DNA from: JBFLYO01 sp040756745
GTDB lineage: Bacteria > Bacteroidota > Ignavibacteria > UBA10030 > UBA6906
Direction: 5' to 3'
Length of the DNA stretch: 64,000 bases
Assembly: GCA_040756745.1 (NCBI GenBank)
Contig: JBFLYO010000002.1
Coordinates: forward strand, 102,092-166,091
The position numbers and the translations under genes were made by a program. Of this stretch, positions 42,480 to 51,043 are shown piece by piece; positions within the stretch are counted from its first letter, which is position 1, and each line of letters starts with the position of its first letter. The notes beneath the pieces are model-generated. The model did no database searches. It worked only from the letters and a program-made list of their open reading frames with translations, and was not told the DNA's origin.

Positions 42480-43598
42480 ATGAAACACAAAGGATTATTC
42501 ATTCTGTTAACCGCACTGGTGACGTGGTCGTGCAGCGAGTTGAAGACCGAGCTCCCCGCGCCCGTTTCCGCCGTCCCCCTGGTGCATGATGAGGGATGGG
42601 TGGGGGATGGCGTGGCGAATGTACATGGCAAGGCGCTCAAAGAGCGTGATTGGGATGACGCCACATGCAAGAACTGTCACGGAGCAACGTTTGCCGGCGG
42701 GACGAGCGGAGTCTCGTGCTTCACCTGTCATTCGGCGTATCCCCATTCGGTGGCGTTTCCCGCCCGGCGGCACACAAACTATCTACGCGCGAAGAATGAT
42801 CCGCTGAACGAGTGCAGATTCTGCCACGGCCCACAGTACACGGGGGGCACGGTTGCGGACGTCACATGCCAGAGGGCAGGCTGTCATGCCGATGCTTCGG
42901 GGAATCCGAAATCTCCCGAGACCTGCAATACATGCCACGGGAACTTCCGCGCACCGGCGAACCTTACGGGATATGCATTGTGGCTTTCGGCAGCTCCCCC
43001 CAAGAGCGTCGCAGGCGATACTTCGGCATCAGTCACCAGCGTCGGCGCGCACCAGAAACATCTCGCAACAGGGACGACCGGAAACCCGGTGAACTGCCAG
43101 GCGTGCCACCAGGTGCCGTCGTCGATCTCCGATGCAGGCCACATCGGACCGCTTCCTGCCGAAGTGCAGTTCGGCGATACGCTTGCGAATCTGGTGACGG
43201 GGGACGGAACAGTCGTACCCGCGTCATCCTACTCTGCGCCGACGTGCGCGAACACGTATTGCCATGGGAACTGGAAGCTCCGCAAGGCCTCCGCCGTGCG
43301 GCCGAACCCACCGCCGGTCGATCCAACGCTCGTCTACGTCGACAGCGTTATGGTCGGTGCGAAGGCGTCCCCCTCGTGGACCGCAGGGGCGTCGGCCGGG
43401 CAATGCTACAGCTGCCACGGCGGATCACCCGGCACGTACGTCCCCGCCGGTCATTATCCCATTACCGACCTGGGGGGATGCCAGGGGTGTCACGGGGATG
43501 TCACCGACAATACCGGGAGGATCCTCAACAAGGCGAAGCACATCAATGGCTGGGTCGATTTGACCAACACATACGGGGGACCGCGCAAGATGCAGTAG
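42480..43598 (+). CDS. 9-heme outer-membrane lipoprotein cytochrome c with CX4CH sites
   Basis: 372 residues. A lipobox (LVTWSC, Cys18) gives a lipoprotein. Seven CXXCH motifs plus two CX4CH sites (CQRAGCH and CANTYCH) make nine. The CX4CH...CXXCH pattern is known from Geobacter surface cytochromes. The C-terminus (GGCQGCHGDVTDNTGRIL) is intact. It is the probable exterior partner of the porin and the 14-heme protein, transferring electrons to or from extracellular substrates. The last gene of the super-locus, followed by an inverted repeat. Confidence 0.92.
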   Translation: MKHKGLFILLTALVTWSCSELKTELPAPVSAVPLVHDEGWVGDGVANVHGKALKERDWDDATCKNCHGATFAGGTSGVSCFTCHSAYPHSVAFPARRHTNYLRAKNDPLNECRFCHGPQYTGGTVADVTCQRAGCHADASGNPKSPETCNTCHGNFRAPANLTGYALWLSAAPPKSVAGDTSASVTSVGAHQKHLATGTTGNPVNCQACHQVPSSISDAGHIGPLPAEVQFGDTLANLVTGDGTVVPASSYSAPTCANTYCHGNWKLRKASAVRPNPPPVDPTLVYVDSVMVGAKASPSWTAGASAGQCYSCHGGSPGTYVPAGHYPITDLGGCQGCHGDVTDNTGRILNKAKHINGWVDLTNTYGGPRKMQ

Positions 43599-43620
43599 CG
43601 ATCATGCGCCGGTCAGTCAT

Positions 43621-43656
43621 GAGTCCTGCCTTCCGCCTCTAGGGGGGGCAGGACTC
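43621..43656. terminator. Inverted repeat closing the cytochrome super-locus
   Basis: Perfect 10-bp arms GAGTCCTGCC (43621-43630) and GGCAGGACTC (43647-43656) with a 16-base loop that can pair further. No T-run follows, so factor-dependent termination or RNA protection is possible. Confidence 0.6.
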
Positions 43657-43739
43657 ACCGCTTCTGGGAATCCTCATTCTCTCCGTTCGGAACCCATCCT
43701 GCAAACTGCCTCCCTGCGTCAAATTCCGACTATTTGTAT

Positions 43740-43754
43740 TGGCACAGCGATTGT
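43740..43754 (+). promoter_or_regulatory. Sigma-54-like promoter of the Cys-rich small protein
   Basis: TGGCACAGCGATTGT: good -24, -12 with T in place of the final C. It is 87 bases before the ATG at 43842. Confidence 0.5.
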
Positions 43755-43841
43755 TCAGCGCTCGAAGGTCGAACCGACAGAGACTAAAGAGCGCGCCGGG
43801 ACATCCGAAAGCGACCAGACCATCGCGAAAAGGAGCCAGCC

Positions 43842-44186
43842 ATGCCGACTGAGAAGGATTACTGGGAGGCAGTGCAATCGAAACTCTGCATCCGGTGCGT
43901 GGACGGAGACAGCTTGGGGGGATGCCGGCTTCCTGCGAGGGCCGACTGTGCCATCAAGGTCCACTTCCCGCACATCCTCGATGCGGTCAACTCTGTTTAC
44001 AGTTCCTCCATCGATCCATATGAGGAGCAACTCCGGAACAAAGTCTGCAGATTCTGCATCAATCGCTCCGCCGACGGAAGCTGCCGCCTGCGGAACAATC
44101 TGGAGTGCGCGCTCGACCGGTATTTCCCTCTCCTTGTACAGATCCTCGAAGAGACCCAACTCCGCAAGCGGTTGAGAACCGTTTGA
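43842..44186 (+). CDS. Small duplicated Cys4-motif protein
   Basis: 114 residues, cytosolic. Two copies of the same motif, C-x2-C-x8-C-x7-C: CIRC...GGC...DC (16-36) and CRFC...GSC...EC (about 69-89), separated by a helical segment and followed by a helix. The two copies share GxCRL and a C-A after the fourth Cys. Four cysteines per copy suggest a zinc or [4Fe-4S] site in each. No family recognised. It lies between the cytochrome locus and ccmF, behind a sigma-54-like site, so a redox-related role is a context guess. Confidence 0.8.
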   Translation: MPTEKDYWEAVQSKLCIRCVDGDSLGGCRLPARADCAIKVHFPHILDAVNSVYSSSIDPYEEQLRNKVCRFCINRSADGSCRLRNNLECALDRYFPLLVQILEETQLRKRLRTV

Positions 44187-44361
44187 TCATCGCGCCCGGA
44201 CCTTCCGGGCGCTCTCGTTTTGCGATTTCCCAGCGTTTTCCTGCATTTTCACTCCTGCCAAGGCATTCCCACGAATTGGAAGATACCCTGCAGAGGCCCC
44301 TGCGCGCTCCTGTAAAATTGCCCGCTATTGCCCCTATTTACACATTTGGGCCGGATGTTCG

Positions 44362-44376
44362 TGGCACGCATGTTGA
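44362..44376 (+). promoter_or_regulatory. Sigma-54-like promoter of the ccmF operon
   Basis: TGGCACGCATGTTGA: full TGGCACG at -24, TTG at -12, last base A. It is 34 bases before the ccmF start at 44411. Confidence 0.68.
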
Positions 44377-44410
44377 CGCTTCGGGGGTGGGTTTGATAAT
44401 CGGAGGATGA

Positions 44411-46633
44411 ATGACTGTTCTTGGAAATTTAGGTGTGTGGGTGAGTGTTGCCGCCGCGGGATTCTCTGCCGCGTTGTATCTTCGCGCGGCGACCGTTCAG
44501 GCCGGTACCCTGGTCCTGCCCCGGCGGCTCGTGTCTGCTGCCGCGTTGACGGTCTCCTTTGCATCCGTGCTGCTCCTCATCCTCCTGCTCCGTCACGACT
44601 TCACCAACGGATACGTCTATAGTTACAGCGACAGCCGCCTTCCGCTCCACTTCCTGATATCCAGCTTTTATGCCGGCCAGGAGGGGAGCTTCCTGTTCTG
44701 GGCGCTCTGCTCCATCATCATCGCGCTGATCCTTCGCGCGTCGATGCATCGACGCGGCGACGAAGCTGCAGTGATGGGAGTGTTCATGACGGTGCAGACG
44801 GCGCTCCTCCTGCTGGTCGCCGTGAAATCCCCCTTCCGGTCAGTATGGGAGATGTTCCCCCAGGCGCCGCCGACCGTTCCCCCCGACGGGCGCGGCCTCA
44901 ATCCCCTCTTGCAGAACTTCTGGATGGTCATTCATCCGCCGGTCTTGTTCCTCGGGTTTGCCGCCATGGCGGCACCATTCAGCTTTGCAGTCGCGGGACT
45001 CTGGAGACGCTCGTACGGCATCCTCCCTGCACGCGCGTTCCCATGGGTGCTGTTTGCCACGCTCGTCCTCGGCCTCGGCATCATGCTCGGCGCGTACTGG
45101 GCGTACGGCGTGCTGGGATGGGGGGGGTATTGGGGGTGGGATCCCGTGGAGAACTCGTCACTCGTTCCGTGGTTGACGGGCGTCGCCCTCCTGCACACGA
45201 TGCTCGCGCAGCTGCGCACGCAAAAGTATGTGCGGACGAACTTCGCTCTTGCGCTGGTCTCGTTCTTCCTCGTCGTCTACAGCACGTTCCTTACCCGGAG
45301 CGGCATCCTCGGTGATGCGTCCGTGCACTCATTCACCGACCCGGGGGCATCGGTGTACTGGCTGCTGCTCGGGTTCCTTGGCCTCATCGCCGTGACGAGT
45401 ACAGGATTCATGGTTGCGCGCTGGAACGAACTCAGGCCTCGGGTTGCCGACACCCTCCTGCTGTCACGCGAGGTTTCGCTCGGTGCAGGAACGATCGTGC
45501 TCGTCCTGTGTGCTCTTGTCGTCCTGTTCGGCACGAGCCTTCCGATCTTTTCCAAGGTCCGCGTGGAGCCATCGTTCTACGACGTCAGCACGCTGCCGCT
45601 TGCCGTTGTCATCGCATTGCTGACCGGGTACAGTCTCTACATGCAATGGGAGATGCAAGACGGCCGCTCTACCCTAAGGCGATCCGTGCTCGCCCTGGTC
45701 GCGGCAGGGCTGGCCACGGCGGTCATTGTTGCCATCGGTGTCAACGACATTCCTGCACTTCTGCTGATTTTCACCTCCCTGTTTGCTCTCTTCGTCAACG
45801 TCGAGATCGGAGCGAAGATCGCTCGTGGAAATCCCCTGTTCCTTGGTGGGAAAGTCGCCCATGCCGGGCTGGCGCTCTTTCTCCTCGGCGTGATCGCGAC
45901 CGGGAAATTCGGCTCAAAGGCGCACAGCACCCTGCAGCTCGGCGTCCCGCAGGAGGTCCTGGGCCACACGCTGACCTACACCGGACACACGCCAACGCCC
46001 GACGGCAAGTTCGCATTTACGGTCAGAGTCGAGGGACGAGGGGATCCCTTCACGCTTTCGCCGGTGATGTTCGAGGCAGGCGAACAGGGGGTGATGCGGA
46101 CGCCCGACATCGCGTCGTTTCTGACGCGCGATCTGTATCTCGCGCCCCTCGGCCTTGAAGAGGGCAAGCCGGGGGCCGGCGCTGAGACCTACACGATTGC
46201 AAAGGGGAGTTCTGTGCAAATGGGGGGCATCCGCGCCAGGTTTGTCCGTTTCGACATGGATAGTCACGCGCGCGAGGGGATGACGGCGGGCGGTGGCACC
46301 GCGATCGGGTCGGTGCTTGAGCTGAGCGACGGCGCTCGCCGGGAAACCGTCGTGCCCGTTCTCATCCGCGCCAACGGAAAACAGGAATATCTCCCTACGC
46401 CATCGAAGCTGATGAATGCCACGATTATGCTCGTCGGGATGAATGTCACGATGGGGGAAGGTCCGTCGTCCGTGATCGTCGAGGTCCAGCGGCCGTCGGA
46501 AGACCCTGCGACGCCGGAGGCGCTCGCGGTCGAGGCAAGCATCAAACCGTGGGTCTCCCTGGTCTGGGGGGGAACGCTCGTCATGATGGTGGGATTTGTG
46601 CTCGCAATTCTCAAACGCTCACAGGAGGCGTGA
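44411..46633 (+). CDS. ccmF: Cytochrome c heme lyase CcmF
   Basis: 740 residues, polytopic. The WWD heme-handling motif is clear (YWGWDPVENSSLVPWL, about 242-257), with flanking conserved His in VIHPPVLFLGF. About 14 helices are followed by a periplasmic CcmF-C domain (about 510-700) and a final helix. CcmF attaches heme to CXXCH motifs, matching the very high demand of the neighbouring locus. The other ccm genes are not in the window. Start ATG has GGAGG four bases upstream. Confidence 0.95.
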   Translation: MTVLGNLGVWVSVAAAGFSAALYLRAATVQAGTLVLPRRLVSAAALTVSFASVLLLILLLRHDFTNGYVYSYSDSRLPLHFLISSFYAGQEGSFLFWALCSIIIALILRASMHRRGDEAAVMGVFMTVQTALLLLVAVKSPFRSVWEMFPQAPPTVPPDGRGLNPLLQNFWMVIHPPVLFLGFAAMAAPFSFAVAGLWRRSYGILPARAFPWVLFATLVLGLGIMLGAYWAYGVLGWGGYWGWDPVENSSLVPWLTGVALLHTMLAQLRTQKYVRTNFALALVSFFLVVYSTFLTRSGILGDASVHSFTDPGASVYWLLLGFLGLIAVTSTGFMVARWNELRPRVADTLLLSREVSLGAGTIVLVLCALVVLFGTSLPIFSKVRVEPSFYDVSTLPLAVVIALLTGYSLYMQWEMQDGRSTLRRSVLALVAAGLATAVIVAIGVNDIPALLLIFTSLFALFVNVEIGAKIARGNPLFLGGKVAHAGLALFLLGVIATGKFGSKAHSTLQLGVPQEVLGHTLTYTGHTPTPDGKFAFTVRVEGRGDPFTLSPVMFEAGEQGVMRTPDIASFLTRDLYLAPLGLEEGKPGAGAETYTIAKGSSVQMGGIRARFVRFDMDSHAREGMTAGGGTAIGSVLELSDGARRETVVPVLIRANGKQEYLPTPSKLMNATIMLVGMNVTMGEGPSSVIVEVQRPSEDPATPEALAVEASIKPWVSLVWGGTLVMMVGFVLAILKRSQEA

Positions 46634-46890
46634 TGGACAACGGAGAACATAAGAGGCTGCCGGCCAATGTCCCCGGGAAATATTACACCACCGAAGAATG
46701 CGACGGGTGCGCGTACTGCGCCTCCGTGGCCCCGGAGAACTTTGATTTCGAGAAAGAGACCAACACCTACTTTGTGTCGCGCCAGCCGCAGACTCCGGAA
46801 GAGGAAGAGTTCATGATCGAGGCGATGGACGATTGCCCGGTCGATGCGATCCGGACGTCCAACGGCCAGAACGGGAACGGTGCCAAGTGA
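46633..46890 (+). CDS. Single-cluster ferredoxin
   Basis: 85 residues. EECDGCAYCASVAPENF and a distal DDCPVDAI give C-x2-C-x2-C...C-P, the pattern of a one-cluster ferredoxin (the third Cys position is CAS rather than C-x3). Coupled to ccmF (TGATG) and to the nitroreductase gene (GTGA). Probably the electron donor of the following flavoprotein. Confidence 0.85.
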   Translation: MDNGEHKRLPANVPGKYYTTEECDGCAYCASVAPENFDFEKETNTYFVSRQPQTPEEEEFMIEAMDDCPVDAIRTSNGQNGNGAK

Positions 46891-46937
46891 ACGCGACGTT
46901 GTACGAAACGCATCTTGAGTTCGGGAAGAAGGGGGGC

Positions 46938-48005
46938 ATGGAAGCCGTGCAATCGGCGTATGACCCGATGACGACGCCCTACGAGGTGGACGAGGCTGCG
47001 TATCCGCTGACAGGGACGCCGGAGGAGCAGTGCACGTTCCTGCTTCGGTACGTCATCCTTTCTCCGTCGACTCACAACACCCAGCCCTGGCGCTTCGCGG
47101 TATCGCGCGAGGGGATCGCGGTGTACGGTGACTACACCCGGCGGATGCCGGTCGTGGACCCGGGCCACCGCGAGCTCCTGATGAGCGTGGGTGCGGCGGT
47201 GTTCACCTTGCGCGTTGCCGCGGACCGGTTCGGGTTCGACTGCCGCGTGACCTACAATTATAGCGGAGACAGCGAGCGACCGCTTGCTGTGGTCGCCCTT
47301 GCGCCGCGCCCACCGCGCACCCCCGCGGACGAGGCGCTCGGCTCGCTGTTTGCATGTATACCACGCAGGCACACGAACCGAAACCCCTTTCTCCTCTCAC
47401 GCGTCCCCGAAACACTGCTCCGACGCATCCGTGGAATGTCTGCAGGCGGTGGAGCCTCTGTGACCGTTTCCACTGACGGGCGGATCAATACGGAGGTGGG
47501 GGACCTGGTTGCCGCTGCGGAACGGATGCAGCTTGCGGACCCTGACTTCCGCGGCGACCTTGCCGAGTGGGTCAGGCCCAACTGGACGCACAGGCCCGAC
47601 GGCGTCACGGGCGCAGCGCTCGGCATGACGGGCATCGCCGCTGCCCTCACTCCCTGGACAACCAGAATGCTCGACGTCAGCCGCATGAAAGCGGCCGCGG
47701 ACAGGAACCTGTGCATTGAGGCGCCGGGACTCGTCGTACTTGAAAGCGAGGAGGCGGTCCCCCACTGGCTCGACAGCGGCGAGCTGCTCCAGAAGCTACT
47801 GCTGACGCTGACCCGCGAAGGGCTGCATCACTCGTATTTCAACATGCCGGTCCAGGTGCCCGATCTTCGTCTCCGCCTGCGGGCGCTCCTGGGGCTCTCG
47901 TCATGGCCGCAGATACTCCTGCGAATCGGCTTCTCGCTCACCGCACCCGCTGTCACCCCCCGGCGGCCGGTAGAGGATGTGTTGATCGAATCACCGTATT
48001 CCTGA
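46938..48005 (+). CDS. Nitroreductase-family (Acg-like) FMN oxidoreductase
   Basis: 355 residues from this ATG. SPSTHNTQPWRF is the FMN-binding opening of nitroreductase-fold proteins, and IPRRHTNRNPF plus the two-half architecture resemble the Acg/Rv2032 group, some of which store flavin instead of catalysing. A GTG at 46887 overlapping the ferredoxin stop gives a 17-residue longer protein; ATG 46938 was preferred for its AAGGGGGG site. Substrate unknown. Confidence 0.75.
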   Translation: MEAVQSAYDPMTTPYEVDEAAYPLTGTPEEQCTFLLRYVILSPSTHNTQPWRFAVSREGIAVYGDYTRRMPVVDPGHRELLMSVGAAVFTLRVAADRFGFDCRVTYNYSGDSERPLAVVALAPRPPRTPADEALGSLFACIPRRHTNRNPFLLSRVPETLLRRIRGMSAGGGASVTVSTDGRINTEVGDLVAAAERMQLADPDFRGDLAEWVRPNWTHRPDGVTGAALGMTGIAAALTPWTTRMLDVSRMKAAADRNLCIEAPGLVVLESEEAVPHWLDSGELLQKLLLTLTREGLHHSYFNMPVQVPDLRLRLRALLGLSSWPQILLRIGFSLTAPAVTPRRPVEDVLIESPYS

Positions 48006-48041
48006 TTCCGTACCCGCAACTGACCTGAAGGAACTCTCCTC

Positions 48042-49367
48042 ATGACAAAGGGACCGCCGCCAACACCGACGAAGGAAACCGGATACTCCACCGAAGCCCA
48101 CCTGATCTACGGGCAGATGGACGATCCGCGATGGGATTACAGCCATCATCTCCTTCCCCCCATCTCATCGTGCGCGACGTTCCGGCTCGACAGCGCCGGC
48201 CGGGGCGCACAGGGGTTCGCGGAGTTTGCCCACTCGAGCGAAGAGGTGAGCGTTGCCGCCCGTGCGCCGATCTACATCTATGACCGCCTGGGCGAGCCAA
48301 ACAAGGATATGCTGGAGGAAAACCTCGCCTTCGCCGAGCAGGGTGACATCGCCGTCAGCTTCGCCAGCGGGATGGCAGCCATCGCCGGGGTGCTTGGGAT
48401 CCTCACCGGCGCCGGCAGCGAGGTCGTTGCCCATAAGACGATCTACGGCTGCACCTACTCGCTGCTGACGAACTGGTACCCTCGGCTGAAGATCAACGCG
48501 AAGTTCATCGACTTCTCGAACCTCGACGAGGTGCGCAGATCAATCACGCGGCACACGCGCGTGCTGTATATGGAATCGCCCGCCAACCCGACGCTGCGGC
48601 TCACCGATCTGGCCGCCGTCGCATCGATCGCGGACGACGTGAACAGGGGGCGCGACGAGAAGAACAGAATCTACACGGTGGTCGACAGCACCTTTGCCAC
48701 ACCCTTCTGCCAGCGGCCGCTCACCCTCGGCGTGGACTTTGTGGTCCACTCGCTGACGAAGGCCATTGGGGGATTCGGCACGGATATCGGCGGCGTCGTG
48801 ATTGGGCCGCGCTGGAGCCGTGACATGCTCATGTTGTACCGGAAGGACTTCGGCGGCGTGCTGTCGGCGAAGAGCGCGTGGCCCGTGCTTGTGCAGGGGC
48901 TCCCCTCGCTTGCCGTGCGCATGCGCCAGATGCAGGCGACGGCGATGAAGGTGGCTGAATTTCTCGCGACACGGCCCGAGATCGGGTGTGTCCATTACCC
49001 CGGTCTCCCGCGCTTTCCACAGGCGGAGCTGGCGCGACGACAGATGGTGGACTATGACGGCAACTTCGCCCCCGGCGCAATGATCTATTTCGTTATGCGG
49101 GGCGACACGCCAGCCGCGGCGCTGCGGCGGGCCGAGAGCTTCATCAATCACGTGGCACGGAATGCGTACTGCATCACCCTGGCCGTCAGTCTGGGGAACA
49201 TCCGGACCCTCATCGAGCATCCCGGTTCCATGACCCACTCCGCCTTTCCTGCGGAGGAGCAGGTCACCAAGGGTATCGACCCTGGAGGAATCCGGCTGGC
49301 CGTCGGGCTCGAGAAGCCCGAGGATATTGTCCGCGATCTTGCTGCATCGCTCGATGCGATGCGCTGA
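48042..49367 (+). CDS. Cys/Met-metabolism PLP enzyme (methionine gamma-lyase/cystathionine gamma-lyase type)
   Basis: 441 residues. The Cys/Met family motifs are present: YDRLGEPNKDMLEENLA, FASGMAAI, YMESPANPTL, VVDSTFATPFCQRP, and Lys240 in VHSLTKAIGG as the Schiff base. Length and motif set fit methionine gamma-lyase, cystathionine gamma-lyase or an O-acetylhomoserine sulfhydrylase. A gamma-lyase would give 2-oxobutyrate, a substrate the adjacent 2-oxoacid:ferredoxin oxidoreductase could oxidise to propionyl-CoA. This link is inference. Confidence 0.88.
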   Translation: MTKGPPPTPTKETGYSTEAHLIYGQMDDPRWDYSHHLLPPISSCATFRLDSAGRGAQGFAEFAHSSEEVSVAARAPIYIYDRLGEPNKDMLEENLAFAEQGDIAVSFASGMAAIAGVLGILTGAGSEVVAHKTIYGCTYSLLTNWYPRLKINAKFIDFSNLDEVRRSITRHTRVLYMESPANPTLRLTDLAAVASIADDVNRGRDEKNRIYTVVDSTFATPFCQRPLTLGVDFVVHSLTKAIGGFGTDIGGVVIGPRWSRDMLMLYRKDFGGVLSAKSAWPVLVQGLPSLAVRMRQMQATAMKVAEFLATRPEIGCVHYPGLPRFPQAELARRQMVDYDGNFAPGAMIYFVMRGDTPAAALRRAESFINHVARNAYCITLAVSLGNIRTLIEHPGSMTHSAFPAEEQVTKGIDPGGIRLAVGLEKPEDIVRDLAASLDAMR

Positions 49368-49396
49368 ACGTCATCGGAGGGGAACAGGAGCTGCAC

Positions 49397-50731
49397 ATGC
49401 ACTATAATGCAATTACGCCGGCCATTAAACGGAAGTACGAGCGCAAGTTCGTCACTCCCGCCGAAGCGGTGTCGGTGATCCAGTCAGGCGACCGCGTCTA
49501 CATCCACCCCGGATGCGCTGTCCCCCAGATCCTGGTGGACGCGATGGTGGAGAGATACATGGAACTGCAGGACGTGGAGGTGTGCCATTTGCTGGGCGTC
49601 GGCGAAGCGGCGTACGTGCGGCCCGAAATGCAGGGGCACTTCCGTCACAACGCGTTCTTCATAGGCAAGAATGTCCGCACCGCGGTGTGGGAGGGACGCG
49701 CGGATTTCACCCCTATCTTCCTCTCGGAGATACCCGCGATGCTGTACAGCCGGCAGTATCCCGTGGACGTTGCGCTGATACAGGTCTCGCCTCCCGATGA
49801 ACATGGCTACTGCAGCTTTGGCGTCGGCGTCGAATGCACCAAGGCGGCAACAGAGGTCGCCAAGGTCGTCGTGGCGCAGATCAATCCCAATATGCCGCGG
49901 ACGCTCGGGGACAGCTTCATTCACATAAGCAAGATCGACTATTGCGTTGAGGTCTCGGTTCCACTGAAAGAGCTCCCTCAGCTTGAAGGGGACGAGACCC
50001 CCGCAGAGAAAGAAGTCTACCGACAGATCGGCGAATATGTCGCAGGACTGGTGGAGGACGGATCCACGCTCCAACTCGGCATCGGCAGGATTCCGGAGGC
50101 AACGGTGCAGTACCTTGCGGACCGGAAGCATCTGGGGGTGCATTCCGAGATGGTGTCCGACGGGATCATCCCCCTCGTGGAGTCGGGTGTCATTACGAAC
50201 ATGCGGAAGACGCTTCTGCCCGGGAAGATCGTGACCTCCTTCGTGCTCGGATCGCACGAGCTGTTCGATTTCATCGACAACAACCCTGCGTTGGAGTTCC
50301 GGCCGACCCAGTTCACGAACGATCCGTTCACCATCGCGCGCAACAGGCAGATGGTGGCCGTCAACTCGGCGATCGAAGTGGACCTCACCGGCCAGGTGTG
50401 CGCCGACTCCATGGGGTATCGCTTCTACAGTGGGTTCGGCGGACAGGTCGATTTCCTCCGCGGCGCCGCGAAGTCGGAAGGTGGAAAGCCGATCATCGCC
50501 CTCCCCTCGACCGCGAAAAAGGGGAAGGTCTCGCGCATCGTCACTCGACTGCAGGAAGGAGCGGGGGTAACAACCTCGAAGGGGGATGTGCACTACGTGG
50601 TCACCGAGTTCGGTGTGGTAAACCTGCACGGCCGGAGCGTTCGACAGCGTGCGGAGCTGCTGATCAGCATCGCGCATCCGCAGTTCCAGGCGGAGCTGGA
50701 GGCGTTTGCCAAAGCGCAACACTACCTGTAA
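49397..50731 (+). CDS. Acyl-CoA:carboxylate CoA-transferase (acetyl-CoA hydrolase/4-hydroxybutyrate CoA-transferase family)
   Basis: 444 residues with the family domains in order (N-terminal about 10-190, C-terminal about 270-430). Catalytic Glu251 lies in GVHSEMVSDGI, the Glu that forms the CoA thioester. Gly-rich substrate loops FGVGVECTKAA and YSGFGGQVDFLRGAA are present. It would swap CoA between acetyl- or propionyl-CoA and acids. Located immediately before the oxidoreductase subunits, it probably frees the carboxylate from, or loads, their acyl-CoA product. Confidence 0.92.
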   Translation: MHYNAITPAIKRKYERKFVTPAEAVSVIQSGDRVYIHPGCAVPQILVDAMVERYMELQDVEVCHLLGVGEAAYVRPEMQGHFRHNAFFIGKNVRTAVWEGRADFTPIFLSEIPAMLYSRQYPVDVALIQVSPPDEHGYCSFGVGVECTKAATEVAKVVVAQINPNMPRTLGDSFIHISKIDYCVEVSVPLKELPQLEGDETPAEKEVYRQIGEYVAGLVEDGSTLQLGIGRIPEATVQYLADRKHLGVHSEMVSDGIIPLVESGVITNMRKTLLPGKIVTSFVLGSHELFDFIDNNPALEFRPTQFTNDPFTIARNRQMVAVNSAIEVDLTGQVCADSMGYRFYSGFGGQVDFLRGAAKSEGGKPIIALPSTAKKGKVSRIVTRLQEGAGVTTSKGDVHYVVTEFGVVNLHGRSVRQRAELLISIAHPQFQAELEAFAKAQHYL

Positions 50732-50743
50732 GGAGAACGATTG

Positions 50744-51043
50744 ATGGTGAGAGGAACAGTAACGTTCAATGTTGAGACCTGCAAAGGGTGCGAACTCTGC
50801 ATCGACGTATGTCCGCAGGAGAGCCTTGCACTCTCTCCGGGAATCAACACGCAGGGGTATCACTATGCGGTCCTGATCAAAGACAACTGCACGGGCTGCA
50901 CAAACTGTGCGCTGGTCTGTCCCGATGCCGTAATCACCGTGTACCGGGAAAACACGAAAAAGAAGAAGGTGCCGGTGGCAACAATCACCGGCGTCACAGA
51001 AAACATCAGCGTCACCATCGACGCCGAAAGGGAACAACCGTGA
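50744..51043 (+). CDS. 2-oxoacid:ferredoxin oxidoreductase, 2[4Fe-4S] ferredoxin (delta) subunit
   Basis: 99 residues with two C-x2-C-x2-C-x3-C-P motifs (CKGCELCIDVCP, CTGCTNCALVCP). ATG 50744 is behind AAGGAG. It overlaps the alpha subunit start (GTGA). Electron outlet of the enzyme. Confidence 0.92.
   Translation: MVRGTVTFNVETCKGCELCIDVCPQESLALSPGINTQGYHYAVLIKDNCTGCTNCALVCPDAVITVYRENTKKKKVPVATITGVTENISVTIDAEREQP

Noticed and set aside
41625..43598. A 657-codon plus-strand reading frame spanning the 14-heme gene's end and the 9-heme gene
   Set aside because: Its first part is out of frame with the real 14-heme protein and has no family features; the true gene starts at the lipoprotein ATG at 42480.
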